A DNA stretch of 64,000 nucleotides from Dillenia suffruticosa (lineage: Eukaryota; Streptophyta; Magnoliopsida; Dilleniales; Dilleniaceae): positions 20,320,501 to 20,384,500 of the forward strand of contig JAVTVX010000024.1 in assembly GCA_033439265.1 (NCBI GenBank). Direction: 5' to 3'. The position numbers and the translations under genes were made by a program. The notes beneath the pieces are model-generated. The model saw only the letters and a program-made list of their open reading frames with translations, ran no database searches and had not been told where the DNA came from. Below are positions 22,903-35,112 of the stretch, piece after piece. Numbering within the stretch: position 1 is the stretch's first letter; every line of letters begins with the position of its first letter.

Positions 22903-23320
22903 TGTTAGAGAAGAAATTACAGAAGGCCAGTTAGACAAAGATGTGGCATCTTCAGTCCAGATGGAGGATGAACTGGCTACTGAAAGACAGATAACCAACC
23001 CAAGTGGAATGATAGTCTATCAACGCAGAAGGCAGAGGCAAAAAAATTGTTAGAAGATGTTAGGACGTAACAGTCTGTTATTAGAAGAATATTGGGTGGT
23101 TAGAAAAGAGACTTAGGCTATAAATAGAATAAGAAGGCTAGTGGGAAAGGCATGGAAAAGATAGTTAGCTTTTGAGAAGTGTGGGCAATCTGTTCTAGAG
23201 AGAGACAGAGTTTTCTTTTATTCTTTATTTCTGTTACTATAATGCTCCTTAAAGCCAATAATCGAAGGAAGGGTTAATCTTCAAAAAACTTTCTACTCCT
23301 TGCTATCTCAACTCCTAACA
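22903..23320 (+). repeat. 3' LTR of the gypsy fossil
   Basis: 418 bp, TGTTAGAG..CTCCTAACA, followed directly by the CTCTT duplication and preceded by a purine-rich tract. Confidence 0.92.
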
Positions 23321-23913
23321 CTCTTCCCATCACCAAGACCAACATTACATACTTTGACATGACATGCTTCAGGATTCCAAATTACCTACAGAAGCCTCTG
23401 CGGAAAGTAATGTCACGGAGACCATAAGTAAGGAATCAACCTCAAAAACAGAAGAAATAGAAGTTGAGAAAGTTGACGGGGGATATAAACTTCACAAAGA
23501 GATTTGTAAGTCTAAGAATATTGAAGACAACACGGAAGCAGAGACCACAGAGGAAAGTTCCAAGGCAAATCTTCTTGCCAAAACAAGATGTAAGTGGGTT
23601 ATTTGACAAATGATCTGTTGTGCACCTAAGCCCATAGCCTTAGGAATGACCGAGCAATACTATATTTTATATATTCATATCATATATACATTTATCCAAT
23701 AATGTTTTATATATTCTTATCATATATATATATAGTTACCTATTAATACTTCGTTTTGGTTTACAGAATAAAGCTGAAGAAATTTTCATGTTGAAGCATC
23801 AGATAGAAGAGCTGATTGAATTCTTGAAGTCTGCAAGGAATATGCTTTACCATCTTATAGTTTCCTCCAGGGAATGTCTTTGTCAGCCCTGCAGAGGTAG
23901 CTTAGTACTGTAG

Positions 23914-24734
23914 AGGCAGCAGTACAGGAACATAGCTATTGTGTTATGTATTAAAGTGCTGGAGGCTGCAGAAATTTTCAATAGATAGGCATTGCTCTAT
24001 GGCAAACTTCTCCTTGGATGGGGTAACTTTGGGACCTGTTCCCCAGATCAAATGCAGTTATTCATATTTTGATAGGAATTTTTTCTTTCCCTCAGATTGT
24101 ATTCAGCTGATTATTTCTACTTCAAGGATTTCCTAAAGGAATGTTATTTCTTGCAATGCAATGGCAAGTTGAAATGCTATATGACAACAACATAGAAAAT
24201 TCTCTCTTATCGCCATATCAAAAAATTAAAAAATAGCATAATTAAGATCACTTGCCATGTTGAGGGAAACAAATAAAATCAGGAAACCTAAGTAACTAAA
24301 GGGTGGATGAAGATGTCGTGCAAGTGTGTAACCATCCACAAAGAGTATATACAATCTTTCAATTCACAAGCTCAAGAGTACATCATAAACATAGTCCTTG
24401 CAAACATTAAAAAAAAAAAATTACAAATTATTATTACAAAAAATTTTGACAAAAAACTATTATTCGTAAATAAAACAAGAAAAAATGATACGGATCCCAT
24501 AACTATTTTGAAATAAATACTAAGCTGAAACTTCTCGCAAAACCCATTTTTGGTCTCCTTTGGCACCATGCATCAAGTAGGCAATATTCCAATAAGATAT
24601 CCCTTAATGTCCTTAATAATAGAACAAACAACTTCAGGATCAAGAAAGATATTTTTTAAGAAAAATTGATTTAGTATTAATTTTACATATCAAATGGTAT
24701 AAACACATGAAAATAAAATTAAAACAACTATTTG
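23914..24734. other. spacer, no gene recognised
   Basis: The 3' flank of the acidic-protein pseudogene and AT-rich sequence. The left end of the second large CACTA should fall somewhere here, but no CACTA terminus is visible. Confidence 0.5.
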
Positions 24735-25019
24735 TCTTATGTATGATTAGCCGCTTCAATAATTATTCTACCGTTTGGATTGATTAGAAACTTTGTCCCA
24801 CGCTTTGAGCCTCTACCTTGAGCAGAAGAGGAACCCACATTACTCTCATCCTAAGTATTGGGAATTTCATGTTGACCAATGCACTACAAAAAAACACGTT
24901 TTTTGCGACGAACTTTAGCGACAAATTTTTTTCGTTTCAATTTTGCGACGAATTTTGCGACGAAAACTTTTTTTGTCCCTATTTGCAACGAAATTTCCAA
25001 CGAAAAAAAAGTTGTAGCT

Positions 25020-26110
25020 AATTTAGCGACGACCGGAAATTCGTCGCTAATTTTGCGACGAATTTATGAATTCGTCGCAAAATTTGAAAAAAAAATAAAA
25101 AAAATAAAATATTAATATATATTTATTAAATCATTAATTAATTTTGCGACGAATTCTAAATTCGTCGCTAATTTTGCAACGAATTTTCGAATTCGTCGCA
25201 AAATTTGAAAAAAAAAAATTATTTATATATATTTATTAAATAATTAATTAATTTTGCGACGAATTTAGAAATTCGTCGCTAATTTTGCAACGAATTTAGA
25301 AATTCGTCGCTAATTTTGCGACAAATTTCGGAATTCGTTGCAAAATTTGAAAAAAAAATAAAAAAAATAAAATATTAATATATATTAATTAAATAATTAA
25401 TTAATTTTGCGACGAATTCAAAATTCGTCGCTAATTTTGCAACGAATTTTTGAATTCGTCGAAAAATTTGAAAAAAAAAAATTATTTATATATATTTATT
25501 AAATAATTAATTAATTTTGCGACGAATTTAGAAATTCGTCGCTAATTTTGAGACAAATTTCGGAATTCGTCGCAAAATTTGAAAAAAAAAAAATAAATAA
25601 AATATTAATATATATTAATTAAATAATTAATTAATTTTGCGACGAATTTTAAATTCGTCGCTAATTTTCCAACAAATTTTCTAATTCGTCGCAAAATTTG
25701 AAAAAAAAAAATATTTATATATATTTATTAAATAATTAATTAATTTTGCGACGAATTTAGAAATTTGTCGCTAATTTTGCGACAAATTTTGGAATTCGTC
25801 GCAAAATTTGAAAAAAAAATAAAAAAAAATAAAATATTAATATATATTAATTAAATAATTAATTAATTTTGCGACGAATTCTAAATTCGTCGCTAATTTT
25901 GCAACGAATTTTCGAATTCGTCGCAAAATTTGAAAAAAAAAAATTATTTATATATATTTATTAAATAATTAATTAATTTTGCGACGAATTCTAAATTCGT
26001 CGCTAATTTTGCAACGAATTCTAAATTCGTCGCTAATTTTGCAACGAATTTTCAAATTCGTCGCAAAATTTGAAAAAAAATAAAAAAAATAAAATATTAA
26101 TATATATTTT
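25020..26110. repeat. tandem array of 110-150 bp units inside the CACTA
   Basis: About eight units, each opening with ATTAATTAATTTTGCGACGA, containing one or two GCGACGAATT..AATTCGTCGC palindromes, then an AT-rich linker with TTTGAAAAAAAA and TATATATTTATTAAAT. Similar units resume at 26640-26960. The arms could fold into many hairpins. Confidence 0.9.
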
Positions 26111-26349
26111 TTATTTTTTATTTTAATATAATTATCACATTTGTTATTTTTAATTAATATCTTATATTTTATTTTTATTTTATCTTTTTTAAAAATAGTA
26201 TTATTATTTTTTTATATCTTTTATTATTTTATTTTAAACTAATATTTTATTATTTTATAATAAATTGTTATTTTATATTGTTTTATTATTATTAGAAATT
26301 TGTGAAGAAAGATAATAAGTAAAAGAAAAAAAACTTGGAACAGATACTA

Positions 26350-26415
26350 ACATTTAGCTTGATGGTTACAGGGTCTTAAACGTTTACGGAAGTATAAGAG
26401 TTCGAACCATGGTGG
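26350..26415 (+). other. tRNA-like segment (A and B boxes)
   Basis: A box TAGCTTGATGGTTA (26355-26368) and B box GAGTTCGAACC (26397-26407). Homologous to 15255-15312, with the same AT-rich lead-in (AAAGATAATAAGTAAAAGAA) and a GC-rich follow-on (GGCTCGGGCGGGCGG type). The stems are too degenerate to call a tRNA gene. Confidence 0.55.
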
Positions 26416-27499
26416 GAGCAAAATGTAGACATTTTCAAGAATTAAGTGAGGGAGGGCTTGTGGGCGCCGGCTCGGGCGAACATGCGGGCGGATACTGGCT
26501 CGGGTGGGCGGGCGGGTGGGGTTCAGGCGGGAGCGCATTTTTTTTTTCATTGCTAATTTAGCGACGGATTTAGCGACGAATTTATATCCGTCGCTAAATT
26601 TGAAAAATAATTAAATAAAATAAAATATTAATATATATTTATTAAATAATTAATTAATTTTGCGACGAATTCTGGAATTCGTCGCTAAATTTGCGACGAA
26701 TTCCGGAATTCATCGCAAAATTTGAAAAATAATTAAATAAAATAAAATATTAATATATATTTATTAAAAAATTAATTAATTTTGCGACAAATTCCGGAAT
26801 TCGTTGCTAAATTTGAAAAATAATTAAATAAAATAAAATATTAATATATATTTATTAATTAATTAATTAATTTTGTGACGAATTTTGGAATTCGTCGCTA
26901 AATTTGCGACGAATTTAGCGACAAAAAATTATTCGTCGCTAAATTTAGCGACGAATTTCTAATTTTTCGTCGCTAAATTTTTGCGACGCGTTATTAGCGA
27001 CGAAAAATTTTTCGTCGCTAATTTCGTCTCTAACGTTTTAGCAACGAATTTTTATTAAATTTTTTTCGTTAAATTTGTGGCTAAAAGCTGGTTTTTTTGT
27101 AGTGATGGTCTTCGGGATATCATTTGCATACAAAGACCCTCAACTGCTCTCGTTACCTCTCCTAGGGCTTCCCCTAGAGCTAAATTCCCTGTCTTGTACC
27201 ATATCTATTTATCTGAAATAGATTTGTTAAGACAAATTGAATAACAAAACATAAAGATAAAATCTTAATATTATAAAAACTATATTTTTATCTAAATCTA
27301 ACAATATAATCTCCTAAATATTTCATATTTGAAGTTCTAGACAAACAAATAAATGAAACAAAAACAAAAATAAAAAAATACAAACATCATTAAGAAATAA
27401 ATATATCATTAAATCATTAAGAAATAAATATACCATAAAATTAAAATCCACAAAAACATTAGTTTACGCCATAAAATCAAAACTTACAAATACATAAGT

Positions 27500-30400
27500 C
27501 AAACAAATATCTAATCATTTTATATCATCATCATCACCATCAAAATCAACTTCTTCATCTTGCTCTATTTCTAAAGAATCAAATTCTTCTTTTTCTTTTT
27601 CTTTAACATCCACCGACAAATCAAAGCGGTTGTCTTCTTCTTTGGGGTACTTTACTTGGATTTACCTTTTTCATATCACCAACAATTAGAATTCTAAAAT
27701 CATTAAGTTCAGTTGTACGGTCAACAATTATAGGAATTGATGGTTCATCTTCTTGATAAAAGCTTTTAGCTATAATCAGAAGCGTAACACCATCATTCGC
27801 GGACCCTCGAGCCATAGTTTTAAATTCAATCCACCCGACACTTTTCTCTCTCTTTTTAGAAGGGTATGATGTGTTGCAAAGTTCTTGTGTTTGTGTTGCC
27901 AACACAAAAAGTTTATTAGAATGTAGTCTTGATTTATGATTAAGTTTAACAATACCGTGACAAGGATGCACCCTACTCTTTTCTCAGTATCATACCAAAT
28001 ACACTTAAATAACAACAACCTATTACCAACTCCAAAGTACTTCAATTTTATTATATCAAGCAACATGCCATAGAAATTACGTTCAAAATCATTGTAACTC
28101 TCTTTCATACATGCACTGCTATTCATTATTAATTTATCATATCCATACTCGTGTATGTGAAACTTGAAACCGTTAACAAAATATCTCTTGTAACATTTCA
28201 CTAAACATGATGGCTCTTGTGCTATATCCTTTACATTTTTATTTATAGAATTTCTCTTATCCGTTACCTATTAATAAAAGAAATAAATATAATATAATTA
28301 GATAAAATAATGATATATATATTTTGAAATTAGTTGATACTTGTAAAGAGAATGCTTTGCTTACAAATCGCATCAATCCACTTTCAAGTTCTTGTTAATG
28401 TCTTTTCTCTAATTACTCATCTATAATGTTTGAATTTTGTTATCTAACAATATTGTCAAATATCCTACTCAAAACAATGATATAAAATGTCATTAACTTT
28501 TCAATAATAATCGATGTAAAAATTAAATGGTTATCAAGATATTTACTTTATGAATTCATTGAGTACAATACAATTCAATAACATATATATTACTGTAGTC
28601 TTATATTCTAATTCAGATAAAAATTTTAAATAACTTTCCCCAATTGCTCGACCTGAGAGAGAAAATACTGATAATCTCCCCATAGATTGAACAGTTTCCC
28701 TATCATCATTTCGAGGAATTCAGTTCAACTTTGTTTTAATATGTGGTTCAAAATAAAAGGAGCAAAATGTTAAAATCTCCCCAATAATATAGTTTTTACA
28801 TATGAAACCTTCAACGCATGCTTGATTTTGCATTTTCTTCTTTAATCGAAATATACACTTAAAAATTAATTCACTATAATTATAAAATGAAAATATAATG
28901 TCAATTGAATAGTAGTTATAGATATTACCTCTCAAATGGGTACATCTATTTATATTGAACGAGTCCTCCCACCTTGACTTCATAAACTAAGTGAACAACC
29001 AAATGCTTCATACTATCAAAGAATGATGGGAGGAAGATTTTCTCAACTTTACATAGTGTTTTAACTATATTTCTCTCCAATAACTCTATATGCTTAATAC
29101 ACAACTCAGTCGCATATAAGTTTCTAAGGAAATGACAGAGTTCTGTTAAAGCATTTCAAATAGCGCTAGGCATAAAATCACGAAAGACAATAGGGATCAA
29201 TCTTTGCACAAATATGTGACAATCATGACTCTTTATCTCATAAAATTTGCATTCCCCCAGGTTCACACACCAAGCCAAGTTTGAAACATATCCATCAGGA
29301 ATTTTCAAATTTTTTATCCAGTGAAATACATCTAATATTTAATCTTTATTTAATGTGTATGAAGCTTTTGGCTTCCAAGTCTTTCCATTTATTTATTTCA
29401 ATTCTAATTTAAAGCGTTTACAATACAAACCCAATCAAATCTCGTTTTAACGTTGTCCTTGGTTTTTCCTTTGAAATCCATAATAGTGTTAAAGACATTA
29501 TCAATCACTTTTTTCTCGATATGCATTACATTCAAGTTATGACGAATAAGAAATGTTTTCTAATAAAATAACTCCTAAATATACTTTTTTTCAATCCCAA
29601 AGTCTTAAATAGTCTATTTACCATTGTTTGTGCCAAAGATTATATCAAAAAGAAAAAATACTCGATAAAACATCTCTTTACCAGATAGTCAAGGAGGAGC
29701 TCATCAATCTCAACTTTTTCTTTCCAAAATTTATCTATTTGCTTTTGATACGAATGATCAATAGAAAGAAATTGAAGATGACAATAAAAAAATGAAGTCT
29801 TTCGATCATTAACAAGAACAAAAGACTTCATGTGCTCCATGCAATAAGGGCAGGCTAACTTTCCATGAGTATTCCATCCAGACAATATTGCATAAGCAAA
29901 AAAGTCACTTATTGTCCTTGAAAGTGCTATCCTTATTTAAAAGTTTTGTTTTCTTGAAATATTATATGTATTAACACTCTCAGTCCATAACATCTTTAAT
30001 TCTTCAATCAAATGTCTCAAAAAGACATCATTGTACTTATTCGGATTTCTTGGGCCGAGAATAATCAAACTCAGAAAAATGAAGGGCTGTTTCATACACA
30101 TAGAAGGAGGCAAATTGTACATAGTGATAAATACTAGTCAACAAGAGTAAGGAATGGTTGACTGACCAAGAGGTTAAATCCATCTGTCCATAACTATAAG
30201 CACACATTTCGAGATTCAGAGGTAAAAGATGGATGAGTATAATCAAAATACTCCCACGCTTCACTATGGGTCAAGTGTGTAACAACTTCATCATCACTAC
30301 ATTGATTTCTAGCATGCAATGTCTTGTACTTTGATGTAGCTATTGATATGTAAAGCCTCTGAAGTTTTGGTGTTATAAGCTAGTACCGTAACACATTGTT

Positions 30401-31190
30401 TGGTACTTTCTTTCATTTTCTACTATCTGAATTTCTTATTTTATATTGAGAATGACCATATACCACATATTTGGTCTTATCTCGATTTTCTTAATAATAT
30501 AATATACAATCATTTTCACAAATATCAATTTTATCATACCCAAGTCCAATTTCTTTTCAACAATTTCTTTACTTTGTAAAAATTGTTTGTCAACTTTGAA
30601 TTTTCAGATAATATAGTTTGTATAATCTCATTGATATGATCATAACATGTCTAACTCATGTTAAACTCTGATTTGCAATTTAGCAATTGTAATACAGCGA
30701 GCAATATTGTTTGCATTTTTCACCCATTTCATAATGGTTTTTCAGCATTTTTCGATAACTCATAAAACAATGTTGCATCCAAATTAGGTGGCTTAGTATT
30801 GTCAATAGTCATGTGATCATAACTATAATTCTAATCAAATTGTGGGTTTAAGACATCCACAACCATGAATCTATATATAGTCTCAACATTCTCTTTACGT
30901 CTTGAGGATTGTCCTTCAATTGATTCTCTATTTCTGATTTCTCTGTGACAGGCCAATATGGTGTAATTACAAACTCTCTTGAAAACAAGTGCAACGTAAT
31001 ATCATCTCGATTACAAAATTTATGATTCCAACAGTTATGGTAAGGACATCTAATCTTGAATTCATCCATGAACTTATATTGAAACATGCAAAATTCAAAA
31101 ACTCATTAACACTCTCAACAAATTCATCTGTCAAGTATTTATTAGCTAAGCAACGACACATCTAACTACGATCAATAAATCCCATTTTGA
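27500..31190 (-). pseudogene. second TNP2-like CACTA transposase, heavily decayed
   Basis: The same domain order as at 5783-9553. N-terminal transposase-associated region at 31190-30850 (KFMDEFKIRCPYHNCWNHKF), Transposase_21 fragments at 30264-29640 (YNLPPSMCMKQPFIFLSLII; MSGWNTHGKLACPYCMEHMK), DUF4218-like sequence around 29540-28950, DUF4216 at 28201-27621 (NGFKFHIHEYG, NSSACM, LNHKSRLHSNKLFVLATQTQ) and an acidic C-terminus near 27600-27530. Many stops and frameshifts place it well beyond function, and it is more decayed than the first copy. It shares its orientation with the TNPA-like fragment to its left. Confidence 0.75.
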
Positions 31191-33218
31191 AGTACAAACT
31201 GTATAAAAATAATAAATGTATTATTAGATTTCACTTTATACAAGAAAATTTGTTATAAAGTAAAACATTTTTCTTTTGCTAAGTTGTTAAACTATAAATA
31301 TTCTTTCAAAATATAACATGATGCATAGTATTATTGAATTTTGTATGTTAGAAAGGAGAAGAAGGGCCGCAAGGAAAGGACACAAGGAAAAGACTAAGGA
31401 CACACGTAAATCAGTAAAATATCACAGACAATCCACAAGGCTGGTTTGCCTAAGAGGTTAAGCAAGAAGTTTTAAGATCTTCTACACATAAGTGCACATT
31501 GATTCAATTCTGGTAGCAAGCATATTTGTCTTTCTCACTTTATTTTTCTTAAAAATAGTACCAATATTGTATCTAGGAGACTACGATATATGGATGGAAA
31601 TTAGGAAACATTATGCATTCACATCAAATGCCAGCAAGTCAAAAAATACACTTGCTTTCTGGTTCAACAATTATCTTATTCATAATTGTATTTTGAAGTT
31701 CATTATCACTCTCTTTCATGCCGAAGCTTTAGCAGTAATTAGGAAGTGAAAACAGTTGAAAACTAATTATAGAGTAGAATTTCCTAGCAAGAAATTGTAG
31801 TATAAAAAACCAACATAAAGTTTATTATCACATAAGTGCACATTTGAAGGACAGTATTGCTGCAGGGAATAAAAAAAAAGTAAGCAGCAGTACAGAAGCA
31901 CTTGTATGTGAAAACCAAGTTACAAATGAATTTCTATTTAAAACTCCAAACAAACTTCAATCAAACAGGGTTTTTTTTTTAAAAAAAATATATTAAATTG
32001 CAAAAAAAAAAAAAATATTTTCAGCATTTCATACAGGTTAGGGATACCCAAAAAACAAATTCCCAAACCATTTTTAGACAGGATTTGAACTGACATAAAC
32101 ACAAATCTTCCCAATTTGCTTAAAAAAACAAAACTTTTGAAAAAGAAAAGTGAAAACTTTTGAAAAGGCAAAATCAAGAGCAGGAAAAAGCAAAACTAAT
32201 ATCTCTTTCCAAGAATTATGCAAACGATAATTGACACCAAGGACACTCCCAATACAAATTTGAAGGTCATTGCAGGAGACCCATCTGCAGATTTTTAAGG
32301 TACAAATGCATCCAAACATAGAATTCAATTGCTTAAACGAGTAGCATTAGGTCATCAATCATTTCTAAATTAGAGTTAGGGTTTGTCTCTAGTTAGAGCT
32401 TCAATACGTTGATCATATCCATAACCAACCAACCATCCATTGAAAAGCCGACAACAAACTTCATTTATGCATTTATTTACTGTGCAGTGGATAAGAATAA
32501 TTTAAATAAATGGGGATGTAGCTTATTTGATGCAGCCAAAGGGTGTGATCATCCTAAGCAAGACAATCACCACCAAAAGGTTGCAGAGGTTTTTCTTCCA
32601 ACATTCACACAACAGTCCTTCACCCAAATGTACAAATGAAAGTTGAAGGGTGAACATAGCCAAAGGATTCAGAACAGTCCAACATTCACAACATTCACAA
32701 CATTCACAACATTCATTTGCCTAAAAAACTATAGCCAAAGGATTGCACATTGCAGAGATGAGAGAGAGAGAGAGAGAGAGCCGAACTTGGAGAACAAATC
32801 ACGAGTGTATTGCCTAAGAGTGACTACAGAACAGAGGAGGACGATCACTTGCAATTGATAAATTGGAACTAATTAGCAAAATTAGGTAAGAAGGAGAATC
32901 GTACGAGAGAGATGGAGAGATAGAGATTTGAGATTATAATTTCAAAACCCTAAAAATTAAAACTTGAATATAAATATGTTGAACTTGAAAATAAATATAG
33001 GAATCACATGAGAGAGAGAGAGAGAGAGGGGGGGGGCTTTACCTTAGATTAGAAATTTGAAACGATAAAGAGATGGAGAATCAGTGAGAGCGAGAAAGAG
33101 AAAGCGAGAGCGACAAAAATGAGAGATGGGTTGCTCCGACAGCAAGCGAGAGTCAGAGTGAAGAGCGACTCAATCGATCAAGAGCTAGCAAGATGAAAGT
33201 GATAGCGAGGAGAACAAG
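31191..33218. other. 5' flank of the second CACTA, no gene recognised
   Basis: AT-rich to 32400, then GA-rich leader-like sequence with (GA)n runs at 32757-32780 and 33010-33028. A 9 bp CATTCACAA repeat occurs four times at 32682-32717. The short frames here lack recognisable features. The GA-rich part resembles the leader-like zone beside the subterminal array of the first CACTA (10690-10800). Confidence 0.5.
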
Positions 33219-33480
33219 GAGCTTTGTACGGATGTAACACCATTTGAGAAAAATTTTTTTAAAACAACACAATAGACAAATTAATAAATACAAAACTAAT
33301 ACACCTATGTCGTGACTTTAAGTCACAACATGCACTGTTCATACATGTCGTGACTTTCACGACATACATTAAAAATGAGATATGTCATGACTTCAAGTCA
33401 CGACATAGGGTATGTCGTGAGTTCAACTCACGACATGGTCACTCCAAGGTCATGTCTTGAGTTCAACTCACGACATGCTC
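33219..33480 (+). repeat. left TIR and subterminal palindromes of the MULE
   Basis: The TIR is followed by five ~25 bp near-perfect palindromes of two types: half-site TGTCGTGACTT (33308-33331, a shorter one at 33344-33359, and 33382-33407) and half-site TGTCGTGAGTT (33411-33436 and 33452-33477). Confidence 0.88.
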
Positions 33481-34205
33481 GAACTTAACCTCCCGATCCC
33501 TTCTTCTTTTCTCCCTTATCTTTTTCCTTTCCTTCTTTCCCATTCTGCTTCTCCCTGCTCTGCCGCAGATGAAGGCATTCTCTACCTCTGCGTGCACGAT
33601 CTGCAATAGCCAAGAACATCTGCAACCTGGGGGAAGTGAATTGACTGCGATCCACTGCTTTTGAAAATTCCGCACGCAAAATTTGTCAAAGATAAATTAT
33701 TGTTTGTGCTCCTTGAAATTTAAAATTTTATATGTTTAAATTGATTAAATTTTAATATACATTATTCAATTGATGTGTTATTTGTTGATTTAACTATATT
33801 TTGGAGAGATGTAATTAGATAATAATGTTTTAGGATTTAGGTTTTTGTTGGAAATAAATGACAATTTAGGGATTAGAGTTTTTTTAATTTGGAATAAAAT
33901 TAGATTTTAGGGTTTTTTTATTTATAAATGTATGAAAAGTAAATTTAGTTAGATTTATTAATTGTAGTTAAATGAAATTAGAATGTTTTTTGATAAATTT
34001 AGTTAATTGTTTGTTGTTTTGTTACAAATTTAATTATATGGTTTTAAATAAAAATTATATTAAATTTATTACTTATAGTCAAATTTAGGTTTTAAATTGA
34101 AAATTATTATTTATAGTTAAACTGAAAATTGAAATGAATTTTGTATTCTCTTTAATTAGCATTTTGAAATGTATATTAACAAAATATTTTCTGATTTTAA
34201 GTAGA

Positions 34206-34981
34206 AATGGCGGATATGGTGAGATTGTTATGTTACATAAATGGTGAAATTATTAAAGATGAAAATGGAGTGGGTTATGACCATGAACCTTCGAAATTGA
34301 TTCGAGTGAAAAAGATACATCTTTTAATAAATTGGCATCCGTGGTCTGTAAGGGATTTCGAATCAATTTGACAAGACAACACGTAGAGATCTTTCATCGT
34401 TGTCTTACGTCTCACATGCAAGGGGGAATGTAAGGTACGTATTGGTACTGATCAATGATGATGATGACGTTATGAACTTGATGGAGTTTGTGGTGGCTAT
34501 GGGAGTGGGTACAAGTCATGAATTGTATAAAAAGGCATACAATGGTCGGACGTTTGTGCCTATACAACAAGATTGCGATTATGTGAATGAATATCCACAT
34601 ATCGAATCTCGAGTGGATGTTGCAATGGTAGACATGAATAATGATGTGGATGAAGAAGAAATGGCCGAAGAAGAGGCCGAACAAGATGCCGAAGAAGAGG
34701 CCGAACAAGATGCCGAAGAAGAAGATGGTAGAAAAGTTGGTCGTACTATTGGTCATTGTTCTGGAAAGCAGATAATGTTTAGGTCATCCTCACAGCCTGC
34801 ACTCATTCATGGTGATAGGAGATATGTCTATAACGGAGTTGATGAGTTAATTCCTTTTATGAGAACTGCACCGGGAGGAGATGGTTATGTCACTTTTGAG
34901 GAAGATTGTCGATTGACAATCGATAATGGGAGTTTTAGTGATAAAGTGAAGAAAGGGATAAGGTTTGAGTCAAAAGATTAA
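34206..34981 (+). pseudogene. MuDR-type N-terminal protein of the MULE
   Basis: ATG at 34206 opens MADMVRLLCYINGEIIKDEN, the typical start of MULE transposase N-terminal regions, and stops at 34369-34371. A second frame, 34400-34981, continues with VRYVLVLINDDDDVMNLMEF, then an acidic repeat of EEEAEQDA units (34660-34725), then VYNGVDELIPFMRT. The break between the two frames, and the end before any zinc-finger or DDE catalytic region, indicate a truncated, decayed gene. Direction matches the PMD gene downstream. Confidence 0.6.
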
Positions 34982-35112
34982 CTTATTCATTTTGTAAAAA
35001 TACATCATGTGGAGAATTACTATCAATTTCGTATTGGGAGATCAACCCCTCACTTTGGATAGCGGTATATACTCACAGGTAATGTGTTATTTTTTCTTTC
35101 TTTATTTTGCAG

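Larger units (their letters stand above)
17813..23320 (+). mobile_element. Ty3/gypsy LTR retrotransposon fossil
   Basis: Termini are TG..CA with a 5 bp target duplication CTCTT (17808-17812 and 23321-23325). Parts in order: 5' LTR 17813-~18217, gag 18314-19578, protease from ~19626, reverse transcriptase ~20280-20830, RNase H ~20985-21420, integrase ~21690-22640, a purine-rich polypurine tract just before 22903, 3' LTR 22903-23320. Integrase after RNase H places it in Ty3/gypsy. It is a broken copy with at least half a dozen interruptions. The LTRs still resemble each other closely, so by eye it is of moderate age. It lies in the same orientation as the host pseudogene. Confidence 0.93.
17137..23913 (+). 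pseudogene. decayed multi-exon gene for an acidic, Glu-rich protein
   Basis: Four exon-like pieces with plausible splice sites. They are 17137-17293 (after CTTGCAG; IYDKPNVLEAEEETKEHIKEA), 17371-17774 (between CTGTAG and GAG/GTAAGT; TTIETIRDDGTLESTAVDTS), 23373-23589 (after GCTTCAG; ETISKESTSKTEEIEVEKVD, ending at GTAAGT) and 23767-23913 (after TTTACAG; NKAEEIFMLKHQIEELIEFL, stop TAG). The product would be acidic, repetitive and coiled-coil, like uncharacterised titin-like or glutamate-rich plant proteins; I do not recognise a named gene. Exon 1 has a one-base frameshift near 17258, exon 2 loses frame around 17570-17620, and the phase between exons 3 and 4 does not fit. The third intron is occupied by a gypsy element; without it and one TSD copy it is 85 bp. 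The first exon has no start codon, so the gene's beginning is upstream or lost. Confidence 0.6.
24882..27104 (+). mobile_element. non-autonomous CACTA element
   Basis: Left end CACTACAAAAAAACACGTTT, right end AAAGCTGGTTTTTTTGTAGTG, 3 bp TSD ATG (24879-24881 and 27105-27107), 2223 bp. Most of it is a tandem array of paired GCGACGAATT/AATTCGTCGC arms; the core holds a tRNA-like module and a GC-rich patch homologous to those in 13428-15806. No protein gene. It interrupts a TNPA-like exon of the second large CACTA. Confidence 0.93.
24735..27235 (-). pseudogene. TNPA-like fragment split by a CACTA insertion
   Basis: Minus-strand sequence on both sides of the 24882-27104 element reads as one coding-like stretch: 27235-27108 gives ALGEALGEVTRAVEGLCMQM and 24881-24740 gives RGSKRGTKFLINPNGRIIIE, a form seen in plant Transposase_24 proteins. 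It lies downstream of the degraded TNP2 on the same strand, as in the first large CACTA. Short and frameshifted; assignment rests on order and weak motifs. Confidence 0.45.

Noticed and set aside
33463-33679. Lys/Arg-rich minus-strand frames in the MULE
   Set aside because: Opposite to the element's genes, no start context or domain, next to the palindromic end.
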